Origin: Kamptonema sp. UHCC 0994 | Lineage (GTDB): Bacteria; Cyanobacteriota; Cyanobacteriia; Cyanobacteriales; Microcoleaceae | NCBI RefSeq assembly: GCF_029167235.1 | Contig: NZ_JARFTR010000207.1 | Coordinates: 30,704 to 94,703 of the forward strand | Direction of reading: 5' to 3' | DNA length: 64,000 bases | In this document: piece by piece, positions 15,175-24,274 of the stretch | How positions within the stretch are numbered: position 1 is the first letter of the stretch | How the letters are laid out: each line of letters starts with the position of its first letter | Translations under genes and position numbers: made by a program | Notes under the pieces: model-generated | What the model saw: only the letters and a program-made list of their open reading frames with translations | What the model was told of the DNA's origin: nothing | Databases searched by the model: none

Positions 15175-15378
15175 ATGCAATCTCAGGAAAATTTGAATAG
15201 CGCCAGTGTTGAAGAAGTGGTAAAGCGGATCTTTATCAATCGCAAGATTACTCGCGCCGATCAGAGAAGGTTTATGGCGGCGATGATGTCAAAGGATGCT
15301 TTGACTGTGGAAGAACATGAGCAAATTGACCGAGTTTTTGATGGTTTGCGGCGCGGAGTTTTGAGGGTTGTAGATTAG
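15175..15378 (+). CDS. small conserved-looking protein, function unknown
   Basis: 67 residues, helical and charged: SVEEVVKRIFINRKITRADQRRFMAAMMSKDALTVEEHEQIDRVFDGLRRG. I believe similar short proteins are common in cyanobacteria but know no function. The frame is compact, with a sensible start (ATGCAATCTCAGG) and no overlap with other genes. It may bind nucleic acid or protein through its helices; nothing in the neighbourhood says which. Confidence 0.65.
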   Translation: MQSQENLNSASVEEVVKRIFINRKITRADQRRFMAAMMSKDALTVEEHEQIDRVFDGLRRGVLRVVD

Positions 15379-15450
15379 GTGTATTAGCGAATCTCGCCCT
15401 AGGTATCGCGTTTTGAGGTGGTTGAGGAATAATTACTGAACTTTATTGGG

Positions 15451-17262
15451 TTAAAAAGGAGTTTCTATCTCTAAATTAATGTTTTTCCCTAACTGCGGAT
15501 GCTGAAAATAAAGCTCCCTTGCGTGTAAGTGTAACCTATTTGCTGCGGTCTGACATCCATAGAGACGATCGCCTAAAATTGGTATTCCTAAACCTCTTTT
15601 ATCTGACGCATGAACCCGAATCTGATGAGTACGACCGGTTAACGGCATAAACTCAATCCGAGTAAAATTTCCTTCCCTTTTCATCACTTGAAAACGAGTT
15701 AAACTGGGTTTCCCGTATTCTATATTTACTTGCTGATAGGGGCGATGTTCAGGATCTCCCCATAGTGGCAATGAAATCTCGCCACCATCATTTATTACAT
15801 TACCATAAAGTACCGCTTCATAAATCTTTTTAACTAATTTATGTTGAAATTGACGGCTTAATTCCCGATAAATTGGTAGGGAACGAGCTAATAGCATAAT
15901 TCCTGAAGTTTCCATATCCAAACGATGAACAGGGATAATATTTATGCCATCCGGTAACAACTGACGTAAGCGACTTAAAACGCTATCTTGTCTATCGCGA
16001 TAACGACCAGGAACAGAAAGTAAACCTGATGGCTTGTTTACAGCTATTAGCCATTCATCTTCATAAATAATTGGTAAATTTTCTGTTATGGTAGGGAAAC
16101 GGCATTGCCTTTTCCCTACTGCGATCTGATTTTCAGAGGTTTCTAAAAAACAATTTTGAGACAAACCTGATAGTAAAAATCCCATCAAGGGCTGACAGCG
16201 CTCCGCGCAAGCTCCATAAAATTCTCCCTGAATTTTATCAAGATTTATTGATGAATTTCCCCACCAAAACTCTGCCATTGCTAAGGGTTTAAGGTTATTT
16301 ATAGCTGCATAGTGGAGTAACTTCGGCGCACAACAATCTCCAGTACCCGTAGGCATTAAACCAGTTGGCATTAATTCTTGTAAGGAACGAGACTGGCCTG
16401 CAAAATTAGCGATACTGTAAGCAGCATACATCTGAGTTTGTAGTTGCTTTGATAGAGTTTTTCGCTGTTGTTTCAGTTGAGTAATTCTGGCATTAGCATT
16501 GTCAATTATCGCCTTTAATGGCTGCAATTTTTCATTTTGATCTCGTTTAAGGTTACGCCTTTCAATTCCATCTTGTTGACTTTTTTGATCGAGGTTTTCG
16601 AGAGCTAAATTAAGTGCTTCATCTGTGAGGGTTTGGGAGATAAGTTGACGTTTTTCCTGTCGCTGTTGTTTGCAACTGCGATGACGTTCGCTCATTAATT
16701 TTAACTGTTGTTCAAACTCGCTAGATAATGTTTGGTATTGTTGCCATTGCGGAAGTTGTTTTAGGGTAATTATCTCTTGTTTAATAGCATCTAATTCAGC
16801 TAAGGTATAAGCTTCTTCTAATGCTACTTTATCGCGTCCCGGAATTGGTGGAACCCAGCCATCAATAGTATGAGAACCATTGAGAAGGCCTGAGAATGCT
16901 TTGAGTACCCGTTGTTCGCCATTAGGCATTTTAACTAATAGTATCCCATACATTTTACCTTCGCGGGAATAATCATTATTATTGGCTAATTGCTGCATTA
17001 AACCTTTAGCAATTGCTTCAGCTATGGGAGTGCGGGGAAGTTTGAGTAATTCACCATTTTGAGGGGAGATTCCTTCGTAGTAATAGGTAGGATATGAGTT
17101 ATGCAAAGAAACCGGGTTTCTCTGAAAAATCTTTGCTTTCTCAACTAGATATTGAGGAAGAAACCCGGTTTCTGGCTGGAAGTGGGTAAGTCCTGTAGAA
17201 TATAAGTTATTGATAGTAGCATTTTGGTCAATAAAATCTGAGATGGGGTGAAGGTTTATCAT
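15451..17262 (-). CDS. long RluA-type pseudouridine synthase with in-frame mini-element
   Basis: 603 residues. The C-terminal third (about 395-603) is a complete RluA/RsuA catalytic domain: IYEDEWLIAVNKPSGLLSVPG, PVHRLDMETSG with catalytic Asp449, and LTGRTHQIRVHASD. The N-terminal part has the extra domain of this long cyanobacterial/gamma-proteobacterial type (YYYEGISPQNGELLKLPRTPIAEAI, GILLVKMPNGEQRVLKAFSGLL), a coiled coil (about 170-280) and GDCCAPKLLHYAA. Residues about 23-57 are encoded by an inserted palindromic mini-element (17095-17194) that keeps the frame. Target RNA unknown. Starts 18 bp after the helicase gene ends. Confidence 0.88.
   Translation of the reverse strand: MINLHPISDFIDQNATINNLYSTGLTHFQPETGFLPQYLVEKAKIFQRNPVSLHNSYPTYYYEGISPQNGELLKLPRTPIAEAIAKGLMQQLANNNDYSREGKMYGILLVKMPNGEQRVLKAFSGLLNGSHTIDGWVPPIPGRDKVALEEAYTLAELDAIKQEIITLKQLPQWQQYQTLSSEFEQQLKLMSERHRSCKQQRQEKRQLISQTLTDEALNLALENLDQKSQQDGIERRNLKRDQNEKLQPLKAIIDNANARITQLKQQRKTLSKQLQTQMYAAYSIANFAGQSRSLQELMPTGLMPTGTGDCCAPKLLHYAAINNLKPLAMAEFWWGNSSINLDKIQGEFYGACAERCQPLMGFLLSGLSQNCFLETSENQIAVGKRQCRFPTITENLPIIYEDEWLIAVNKPSGLLSVPGRYRDRQDSVLSRLRQLLPDGINIIPVHRLDMETSGIMLLARSLPIYRELSRQFQHKLVKKIYEAVLYGNVINDGGEISLPLWGDPEHRPYQQVNIEYGKPSLTRFQVMKREGNFTRIEFMPLTGRTHQIRVHASDKRGLGIPILGDRLYGCQTAANRLHLHARELYFQHPQLGKNINLEIETPF
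17095..17194. mobile_element. mini-element inserted inside a coding region
   Basis: Degenerate left end GAGTTATGCA (17095-17104) and right end GTGGGTAAGTCCT (17182-17194) enclose AGAAACCGGGTTTCT and AGAAACCCGGTTTCT, the same core as the element at 12370-12475. It lies wholly within the pseudouridine synthase gene near its 5' end and is read through in frame. Confidence 0.75.
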
Positions 17263-17280
17263 AATTAATGATATCAGATG

Positions 17281-20200
17281 TTAATCCTTAGACAAAATCA
17301 AGTTAAGTACGTTTAACTCGTTAGAAGTCAAAAGATATTTATCTGTAAAAATCTTTTCCCTACTTTGTTCTAAACTGTAACTTCTAAACACAATAAACGG
17401 GAAATCTTGATATTTATGTCCGATTGGCATTACACTACCTACAGGGTAGAGCGAGCGCATATAAGCCGACAAAATCTCTCGAAACTGCCTGTCTTCCGGT
17501 TCTTCCAGCCTGCTGTCAGCAAAATACTCCTGCATTTCCTCCCCGCTAACGAAGGCAAACAGCGGTATGGCATAATAGCGATCGAACTGCTGGCTAAACT
17601 GTTCAAAATACTGAGTTTTTTCCACATCGCTGTTGAGAAATTGGACTAATTCGATCGCACCTCCTCTAATAGCCGATATTACATTCTCCGGGTACGACTT
17701 GCTATCCCTAATCCGATACATTTTTTGCAGCAACTGATTATCTACACATTTTTTAATTTTCTGATGCAGCGATATCTGGTACTTTTCTGCCAACTTTTTA
17801 TTAGCTAGAGGTACTACCAACAAACTACCACAAACATGACCAATCTCTAGATGATCGTAACTCAGCAAACCTGCAAGAGGATTGCACTTTTCCAAAAACT
17901 TGCGATTAAAATCATCCCGCATTTCCAGGTAAGAATCGCCCTTGTGACGCGAGTTGTCAGAATTTGTCAAAACAAACTCCCCACGATCTAAAAGTTCTTC
18001 TAAACTCGTATAAACCTCCTTTAATAACATATCTCCTCGTTGGCTTTCGCTCTTTAAAGTCTTAATTAAAGAAGCCATCTTGTTACTAAAAGTATCGCCC
18101 ACCGCGGAAACCGACTTACCACCGATGGGAATCATCAAAAACTTTTCCCTACCTAAATAACCATATCCCAAAATTCGCGTCATTACCGCCGTCTTCAGAA
18201 TCAGCAGTAAATTTAACAAATTCAATTTACTTTCTTTTAAAGAAAGTTCCGCATCATCAGCATAATAAACTGCTGTATCAGACAGGTAAAAAAACAACTC
18301 CTTATCTTCACCATCAAGGGTTTTCCCATGTTTATCTTCCCCGCGTCCCCGATAAATCACCTGTATCACTTCCATCAGATTTTTCTCAATCTGGAAGCGG
18401 GGAATATCAACTAAAATATGTTTTGTTTTCGGGAACGATAAGCCGCGACTTCCCGATGCAGTCATAAAGATAACTTTAGCTGTATCTTTACACTGCTGTA
18501 TTTTTTGTTTTTCCTGTTCCGAGATACTAGCGTGAATTTCTAGATAATCGGTAAACTGCTCAAATTTGCCGCGACTATCTCGAATTCGAGCGATTAATTC
18601 TGCCAATCTTTGCTTGTTTTGAATATAGACTATAATTTGTTCAACACCAGGTAAGGCTAATTTGGTTTCGATATCTGCAACTATTTCTGATTGTACTCTT
18701 TTTACTAAATTAGTATTCTCCTTTAAAGACACATCTTCATTATATCTAACAGTTTCTACAAATACCTTGTAAGTTATCTGCAAACTGCGGGCTGGGTAGG
18801 AATTCGCATTGATGGCCCTTGCAGGTAGCCCTTTGAATTCAAAAGGAATGGTTTGTAAAGGTGCAATTACATCCGAATTTTTTGGTAACTTTTTAAAGTA
18901 GATTTTATCCGGTTCTGGGGATGTATTTTCAAGGTGTTGTTTAATCACATCGGAGTCAACTATCGAAGCATCTGCTACAATAATTTTAGTATTAAAACCA
19001 TGTTCCGGCTTGTACAATTCATGTTTTTTGACAATCTTGGCAATTCCGGCTAAAAACTCAACGCCACCGTCATCTCCAGTAATTTCATCTATCATAATGA
19101 AAATGTGTTTGATGCGACTAGATATTTCTTGCATCTTGGCGGGTATGACTAATTTTTCTCGTTTGTTATAAGTATCTTGAAATATCTTTTCTAAATAATC
19201 TAGGGTGTTTTGTCCATTTTCTTTCATTCTTAAAGATTGGATAGATACCGTAGCGACAATATTGTTAGAGGTTTTACAGTTTATCAGGCTATAAATTCCA
19301 TTGCAAATGCTATTTAGCACTCCCATAGTTTTGACGCTAGCTGGTTGAATTACGGTTTCATTCTTTCTTTCGATTTGTCGTTGGTGGTATTCTTTTGTCT
19401 TATTTTCTGGATTGTCTTGAAGAAAATGAACTGTTTGTTTTGTGAAGTTTTTCCTATGGCTATTCGATGCGTACTTGACTGTAAGCCGACCACCATTACT
19501 TGCAATAATGTCGGAATTTGTGTTAATACAAAATAGCCGCTCGTCGCACAGCAACCCAGTGTTTTTATCTATGAATTTCTCGATAATATCTAAGTTTACT
19601 TGCTTGCGGGGACTGACGTAGAAGAATAGGAAACCGTCATGGATATGTTGTTGGAGAAATTTTGCGATCGCCGTAGTTTTCCCAATTCCCGGATTCCCCG
19701 TCAAAAAGATATAGGTTTCATCAGATTGAAGCGCTTTCACAATCAATTCAGCATGAGCATTTCTCAGATGTAATCCGCGATAAATTTGCAAATCATCTGC
19801 CAGTTTATCTGAGATAATATCTATTGAATTCTCAAAATCGTCGATTCTCTCTGTATGACATACAGGTTCAGTGACATTTTTCCCAATTCCTAATAGAGAA
19901 TTGACAAATTTTCGGCCTTCTTTGAAACTGCGAGCCGCGTTAAATTGAATAACATCCAAAACTTCGCTGCGGGAGTCACTAATTTCCTTGTTGGTAGGTT
20001 CGTTTTTGTAAATCTGGGCGCAAGTTGCTAACAACTTAAGTTTGTCCTTTCGTAGGGAAATAGCGCTAATATTGCGATCGCCATAACCCACCACATTCAA
20101 CAAAACGTCAGCCTCACTTGAAATTATACCAGTTTGTTCCAGAAATCCATAAAAGCTGTGAGCATAGCTACCAGCCTGAATTAACTTCGTACTTTCCTTA

Positions 20201-20934
20201 TCCTTATACTTAAAAGCTGTAAAAAAGCGTTTTAAATCCTCCGAGAAATCCACACCTAAAGTGCTCGTATCCATCCGCAGATTAGAAAACACACTTTTCG
20301 ATCGCAAATAACTAATTTCTCTGAGTAAATATTTTCTGATCGCCTCTATTTCATTGATATCCTCCGGTTTTGGAGCTAACATCGGAGAAAACACAGACAA
20401 ATCAACGCAGAGAATTCTAAAATCATTCCCGTGTTGTAACAGGATGAGCGTATCAGCTTGCAAAAACTCGCCTTTTTTCGAGTAGCGCCGGATGTACGAG
20501 TTAATTTCATCATCTGATAAACTAAGTTTGGTAGTTTTTAACTGAGATAATAGTTCTTTAAACGCTTCTTTTTCACCTTTTTTATAGGTTCTGATACTAT
20601 TAGCATCACTAAAACTACAATGACAATACAAAATTTGCAATCTGTGCAAATTCCAGCCAGTAGATTTGACGTACTCCCGGAAAAAATTCAACCCACCAAG
20701 AAAGCCTTTTTGAACAAAAAACAGGCTCCATTTTTCAACAACTTGAGCATCTAGACTAGCCAGCAGATTAGCTTCTTTGATTATTTCCGCCATCATCTTT
20801 GGCAATTTGAGCTGCTGCAAATCCCGACTGTAAGAATCACCAAAATTGTGAGCCAGCTTTTCCTTTTTAATATATGCCAGAATCCCGATATTGAATCCCA
20901 CCTCAAACAGCCGTCCAAAATCTTCACTTATCAT
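17281..20934 (-). CDS. large SF2-type helicase/ATPase of an undescribed two-gene system
   Basis: 1217 residues. Motifs seen: Walker A GNPGIGKTT (413-421), Walker B MIDEIT (614-619), motif III-like VADAS (653-657), a second RecA-like lobe from about 760 (IIVYIQNKQRLAELIARI), motif V FMTASGSRGLSF (823-834) and motif VI QVIYRGRGE (858-866). The spacing between Walker A and B is about 200 residues, far longer than in common SF2 helicases, so lobe 1 carries an insert. The N-terminal 400 residues and C-terminal 330 residues match nothing I know. The ATG overlaps the stop of the 1008-aa gene (TAATG). Likely a nucleic-acid motor working with that partner; a role in phage defence is inference. Confidence 0.7.
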   Translation of the reverse strand: MISEDFGRLFEVGFNIGILAYIKKEKLAHNFGDSYSRDLQQLKLPKMMAEIIKEANLLASLDAQVVEKWSLFFVQKGFLGGLNFFREYVKSTGWNLHRLQILYCHCSFSDANSIRTYKKGEKEAFKELLSQLKTTKLSLSDDEINSYIRRYSKKGEFLQADTLILLQHGNDFRILCVDLSVFSPMLAPKPEDINEIEAIRKYLLREISYLRSKSVFSNLRMDTSTLGVDFSEDLKRFFTAFKYKDKESTKLIQAGSYAHSFYGFLEQTGIISSEADVLLNVVGYGDRNISAISLRKDKLKLLATCAQIYKNEPTNKEISDSRSEVLDVIQFNAARSFKEGRKFVNSLLGIGKNVTEPVCHTERIDDFENSIDIISDKLADDLQIYRGLHLRNAHAELIVKALQSDETYIFLTGNPGIGKTTAIAKFLQQHIHDGFLFFYVSPRKQVNLDIIEKFIDKNTGLLCDERLFCINTNSDIIASNGGRLTVKYASNSHRKNFTKQTVHFLQDNPENKTKEYHQRQIERKNETVIQPASVKTMGVLNSICNGIYSLINCKTSNNIVATVSIQSLRMKENGQNTLDYLEKIFQDTYNKREKLVIPAKMQEISSRIKHIFIMIDEITGDDGGVEFLAGIAKIVKKHELYKPEHGFNTKIIVADASIVDSDVIKQHLENTSPEPDKIYFKKLPKNSDVIAPLQTIPFEFKGLPARAINANSYPARSLQITYKVFVETVRYNEDVSLKENTNLVKRVQSEIVADIETKLALPGVEQIIVYIQNKQRLAELIARIRDSRGKFEQFTDYLEIHASISEQEKQKIQQCKDTAKVIFMTASGSRGLSFPKTKHILVDIPRFQIEKNLMEVIQVIYRGRGEDKHGKTLDGEDKELFFYLSDTAVYYADDAELSLKESKLNLLNLLLILKTAVMTRILGYGYLGREKFLMIPIGGKSVSAVGDTFSNKMASLIKTLKSESQRGDMLLKEVYTSLEELLDRGEFVLTNSDNSRHKGDSYLEMRDDFNRKFLEKCNPLAGLLSYDHLEIGHVCGSLLVVPLANKKLAEKYQISLHQKIKKCVDNQLLQKMYRIRDSKSYPENVISAIRGGAIELVQFLNSDVEKTQYFEQFSQQFDRYYAIPLFAFVSGEEMQEYFADSRLEEPEDRQFREILSAYMRSLYPVGSVMPIGHKYQDFPFIVFRSYSLEQSREKIFTDKYLLTSNELNVLNLILSKD

Positions 20935-23900
20935 TATTTTGCACCTCTCTCAGTTACGCTCAATACTTCTCTTACCTTATTCAAAAAAGCCAGCGAGTTA
21001 AACTCTGCACTCCCGCCCGCATGACTAAATATAGATAGATTACCAACCGAATCATCGCCGATAATATGAGAGTATGGATCGAGTTTCAAACTAATCTGTT
21101 GACGGGCTTCATACCTGGAAAAGTGGAATATGGTTAAATAGTGTAGTAAAGTATCTTTAATTTCACCATCATACATCAAACCTTGGCGAATATCTTGGTC
21201 ATCCAGAATGCCTTCATATATATTCAATAGTGTCGAGTAAGAAATCACACCATTGTAAAAGTTCTTTTCCCCTTGTTCTACTCTGATACCATTAAACAAA
21301 TTGAAAAACATCACAGCTTGTTGACTGGGATCTTTTGATAAACTTTCCAGTTCCGTTGTATCCTGAATGTAGAAAGATTCTCCCTTGTGTCCTTTCAGAC
21401 TGCGGACGTAATATTTATCAAAAAATATCGGATAAATCCTGATATCTTGTCGCTCTCCTTTTAAAATTTCAATCAGCTTTTTCGACATGAAAAATAATTC
21501 TTCATCTTCATCTGTCTGGGTAATGTGCAGCGTGCTTGTATAAGGTGCTTGTGCAATATACAGGAAATTGCGATAGCCATACTTGTAGAGTTGGCTGACA
21601 GTATCTTCGAGGATTGATGGCTGAGTATAAAGGTTTTGAACGCTGTAGTTTTCTGATAATGTTTTTAGCATTCCGACTTGAATTGTATCCTCTGATAGGC
21701 GTTTGATTCCCGCAACTTCACCTAACAAACAGGTTTTTCTCTGAAAGCGATCGCTATTACCTTTTTTCGCATCACTTTCGCAACTGGAGACGACAATAAT
21801 TGCTAAATTATCCAACTCTGGAGATAGTGGAACATTCCTGAATTTAAACTTTTTAGGAAGAATTGAATAGAGGGAACTTAAACCATTGCGGATACTGAAA
21901 CCATTGGGTTTTCCCTTGATGCGAAACCCTTGAGAAGTCGATCGGTATTTTTCACTAAAAAGATGAGACAATGTTTTGGAAACGTTAGCCATAAACTTTT
22001 CCGACGGCGAAGGGTGATTGTGGTCGCATTCGTGAAGTCTCACCATCGGAATAAACAAATTCTTTTTCTGATTGTGTAACAAGATTTCCAAGCAAATATA
22101 AGACAGCAGTGAAATAGAGAATTTGTAAACAAATCCTGCTTCTGGTTTCAAACCTTCCTGGCTGTCTAAACGTCTATTGTTATAGCAAAATAACAGCATT
22201 TTATACTGCTTGAAAGAGTTGTCACATACGCTCATTAGACTTTCGGGAACCCACATTACAGGCAAAGCATTAATGCCCTTAATGTTGTATTCTATACTGA
22301 AATTTTGAAATTCATCAGTAGAAAAATAACGGACATCTTCAATTATGATATTGACTGGTAGTTGACAGATAGCTGTTTCGTTGATGCTCGATTCTTCAAC
22401 AGTGATATACTGAAGTGCTTGCTTGGGATTTCGTTGCAGAACATCATTAAAAAATCGACCTGTCGTTAAAGCGTTATCGAGGTCTTCTAGAATGCCTCTT
22501 TTGATGCTGATATGTCGCGGCTCTGTGCGACTTGGCAAAATTGTTTCGCGATCTAAAAACTTTCTTAAGAGTTGTTTTAAACGCTCTATTTTTACTTCAA
22601 CATGATATGTATTTAAGCCTTTTATGATGCCTCGAAATATTCCCTTTTTCTTTTCTTCATCAGAATCTCTGAGTACAGACCTTACTGCTTCAAAGCTTTG
22701 TCTAGGATCGTAAGTTAATTCAGATTCAGGGTTGTAATCGGGTGCTAAGGGATTGCTCCGAGAAGCAAATACAAAATAGTACAAGAATGCTATTTTTAAT
22801 ACCTTGCGAATAAAGGTTTCGCTAGTGTAGCTATCCGCCAATTCAGCTTGGTGTTCCTCACTTTCAGGATTTAGCAAATTCAGGTTATAGTCAAACACAG
22901 GTTCACCGCCGCGTGCTTGAACTTCGTTGCCAAATTTCATTTTTAAACCAAAAATATATTTACGTTCGCTCAAATGGCTGTCTGTGGTTTCTCCTAAATA
23001 GCCTGCTACAATTGGAATGATGGGAAGTGCATCTAAGGCTTCCGCTCTGGAAAACATATCTCTGTAGTTAACTGTGACACCAGCATAATTGACATTATAA
23101 TAGCCGTCATCTTTTGTGAGATCGCTAATGTATTCTTCGATCCACCTAAGCCGTCGTATCAATTGTTCTAAATAGATAATACCAACACTATCTGTGTTGC
23201 TAGTGCGGAGGTGTTCTAGTAGATACTCCAAGTAGGTAATTTTAGCTTCTTTTTTTAGCTTCCCTAGAGTTTCTTTGTCTACAATTTTGAGCAACTTGTG
23301 AAAATCAGAATTTCCATTTTTAACCTCCTCATCAAGCCGATGACGCAGTTCTTGCTTATCGCTTTCACTCTCAGCATTTTCATTAATGTAATTTTGTAAA
23401 CCCTCCTTGAGTTGTTGCTGAAAGATGTCTGAATCTCGCACGGTGATAGTCAATTTATGCAGCTTCAAAATTGCCGTTGTCCCAACAGTATTTGGGCGCT
23501 GCAAAGTTAGCTTCTTTTTCGCTAAGATAGGAGAGGATTTGGCAAAATCGTATTTGAAACCTAATTCTTGACCGCTTCCCTGAAAAACTGGTGATTCTAA
23601 AGGCTCAATTAAGTTAGAGACGAAATCTGCAATAGCATCATTACCTCCCACAGCAGATGCTAAATGTTGACGCAAACAATCTCTAATTTGTCTAATTTGA
23701 TTGCCAAATTTAGTTTCAACTTCCCCTGGAAAATTGACTGTAGCAGAACGTGCTTGGCGTTCAAAAGAACCCAAGGGAGGAATGATTTGTAATTGGGAGA
23801 CTTCATTGGCAATTGCATCAATATCAATTACCAGGCGATAGTTATCACTTGACCGACTAAAAGGATTTTGACTCTGCAAAACTCCTAAGATTTTATCCAG

Positions 23901-23960
23901 TAAATCACCATAGTCCACTGGAATTAAATCATCGTCACCTAGTCTTAAGCTGTTCACCAT
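20934..23960 (-). CDS. large protein of unknown family, partner of the helicase; C-terminus possibly RNase H/PIWI-like
   Basis: 1008 residues; no family recognised by eye. No signal peptide or membrane helix. A charged helical segment (about 180-275) follows a beta-rich N-terminal part. From about 717 the pattern is alternating strand and helix: LAIIVVSSCESD, then TCLLGEVAG, ILEDTVSQLYKYGYRNFLYI, DIRIYPIFFDKYYVRS, and a last part LLHYLTIFHFSRYEARQQ, ISLKLDPYSHI. This order loosely resembles the end of PIWI domains (helix-rich 'LT..y.r', then 'vslP.P.hya'), but the DEDX residues are not evident. Starts 10 bp after yciI and ends in TAATG with the helicase gene. Confidence 0.55.
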   Translation of the reverse strand: MVNSLRLGDDDLIPVDYGDLLDKILGVLQSQNPFSRSSDNYRLVIDIDAIANEVSQLQIIPPLGSFERQARSATVNFPGEVETKFGNQIRQIRDCLRQHLASAVGGNDAIADFVSNLIEPLESPVFQGSGQELGFKYDFAKSSPILAKKKLTLQRPNTVGTTAILKLHKLTITVRDSDIFQQQLKEGLQNYINENAESESDKQELRHRLDEEVKNGNSDFHKLLKIVDKETLGKLKKEAKITYLEYLLEHLRTSNTDSVGIIYLEQLIRRLRWIEEYISDLTKDDGYYNVNYAGVTVNYRDMFSRAEALDALPIIPIVAGYLGETTDSHLSERKYIFGLKMKFGNEVQARGGEPVFDYNLNLLNPESEEHQAELADSYTSETFIRKVLKIAFLYYFVFASRSNPLAPDYNPESELTYDPRQSFEAVRSVLRDSDEEKKKGIFRGIIKGLNTYHVEVKIERLKQLLRKFLDRETILPSRTEPRHISIKRGILEDLDNALTTGRFFNDVLQRNPKQALQYITVEESSINETAICQLPVNIIIEDVRYFSTDEFQNFSIEYNIKGINALPVMWVPESLMSVCDNSFKQYKMLLFCYNNRRLDSQEGLKPEAGFVYKFSISLLSYICLEILLHNQKKNLFIPMVRLHECDHNHPSPSEKFMANVSKTLSHLFSEKYRSTSQGFRIKGKPNGFSIRNGLSSLYSILPKKFKFRNVPLSPELDNLAIIVVSSCESDAKKGNSDRFQRKTCLLGEVAGIKRLSEDTIQVGMLKTLSENYSVQNLYTQPSILEDTVSQLYKYGYRNFLYIAQAPYTSTLHITQTDEDEELFFMSKKLIEILKGERQDIRIYPIFFDKYYVRSLKGHKGESFYIQDTTELESLSKDPSQQAVMFFNLFNGIRVEQGEKNFYNGVISYSTLLNIYEGILDDQDIRQGLMYDGEIKDTLLHYLTIFHFSRYEARQQISLKLDPYSHIIGDDSVGNLSIFSHAGGSAEFNSLAFLNKVREVLSVTERGAK

Positions 23961-23970
23961 ATTAACTCCT

Positions 23971-24240
23971 TTAAAAAGCCTGAATCCACTCTTTCACATC
24001 ATACTCAGTCCAAACCCCATTTTGCCAATAAGGATCGGCCTCCACCCATTGTCTCACACTTGCTTCATCCTCAGCCTCATAAATCGCAAAAACCTTAGTT
24101 AAATCCTTAGTTGGCCCAATTGTAATCAACACACCAGACTCTTTTTGCTTCGCCAAACCAGCCAAATGAGCATCCCGAAAAGGCGCACGCTTTTCGATGA
24201 CATCCTCACAGTAACTTCCCCACATCACATACTTAGTCAT
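23971..24240 (-). CDS. YciI-like protein
   Basis: About 89 residues from the ATG at 24240, preceded by AAGGAG ten bases upstream; the frame also has a TTG at 24249. MTKYVMWGSYCEDVIEKRAPFRDAHLAGL, ITIGPTKD, VFAIYEAEDEASVRQWVEADPYWQNGVW follow the YciI ferredoxin-like fold with its conserved His and Asp in the cleft. Enzymatic activity of most YciI proteins is unproven. It is the second gene of a co-directional run, 34 bp after the DUF29 gene and 10 bp before the 1008-aa gene. Confidence 0.88.
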   Translation of the reverse strand: MTKYVMWGSYCEDVIEKRAPFRDAHLAGLAKQKESGVLITIGPTKDLTKVFAIYEAEDEASVRQWVEADPYWQNGVWTEYDVKEWIQAF

Positions 24241-24274
24241 AGCCTTCAATCTCCTTAATAATTTAACTTTCAGA

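Noticed and set aside
14914..15180. 88-codon minus-strand frame after tRNA-Leu
   Set aside because: Low-complexity translation, no ribosome-binding site, reaches into the start of the 67-aa plus-strand gene.
20386..20480. PD-(D/E)XK nuclease in the N-terminus of the 1217-aa helicase (ADTLILL...ILCVDLS)
   Set aside because: The strand pattern and Asp161/Asp178 are suggestive, but the final position reads VDLS without the catalytic lysine; too weak to call.
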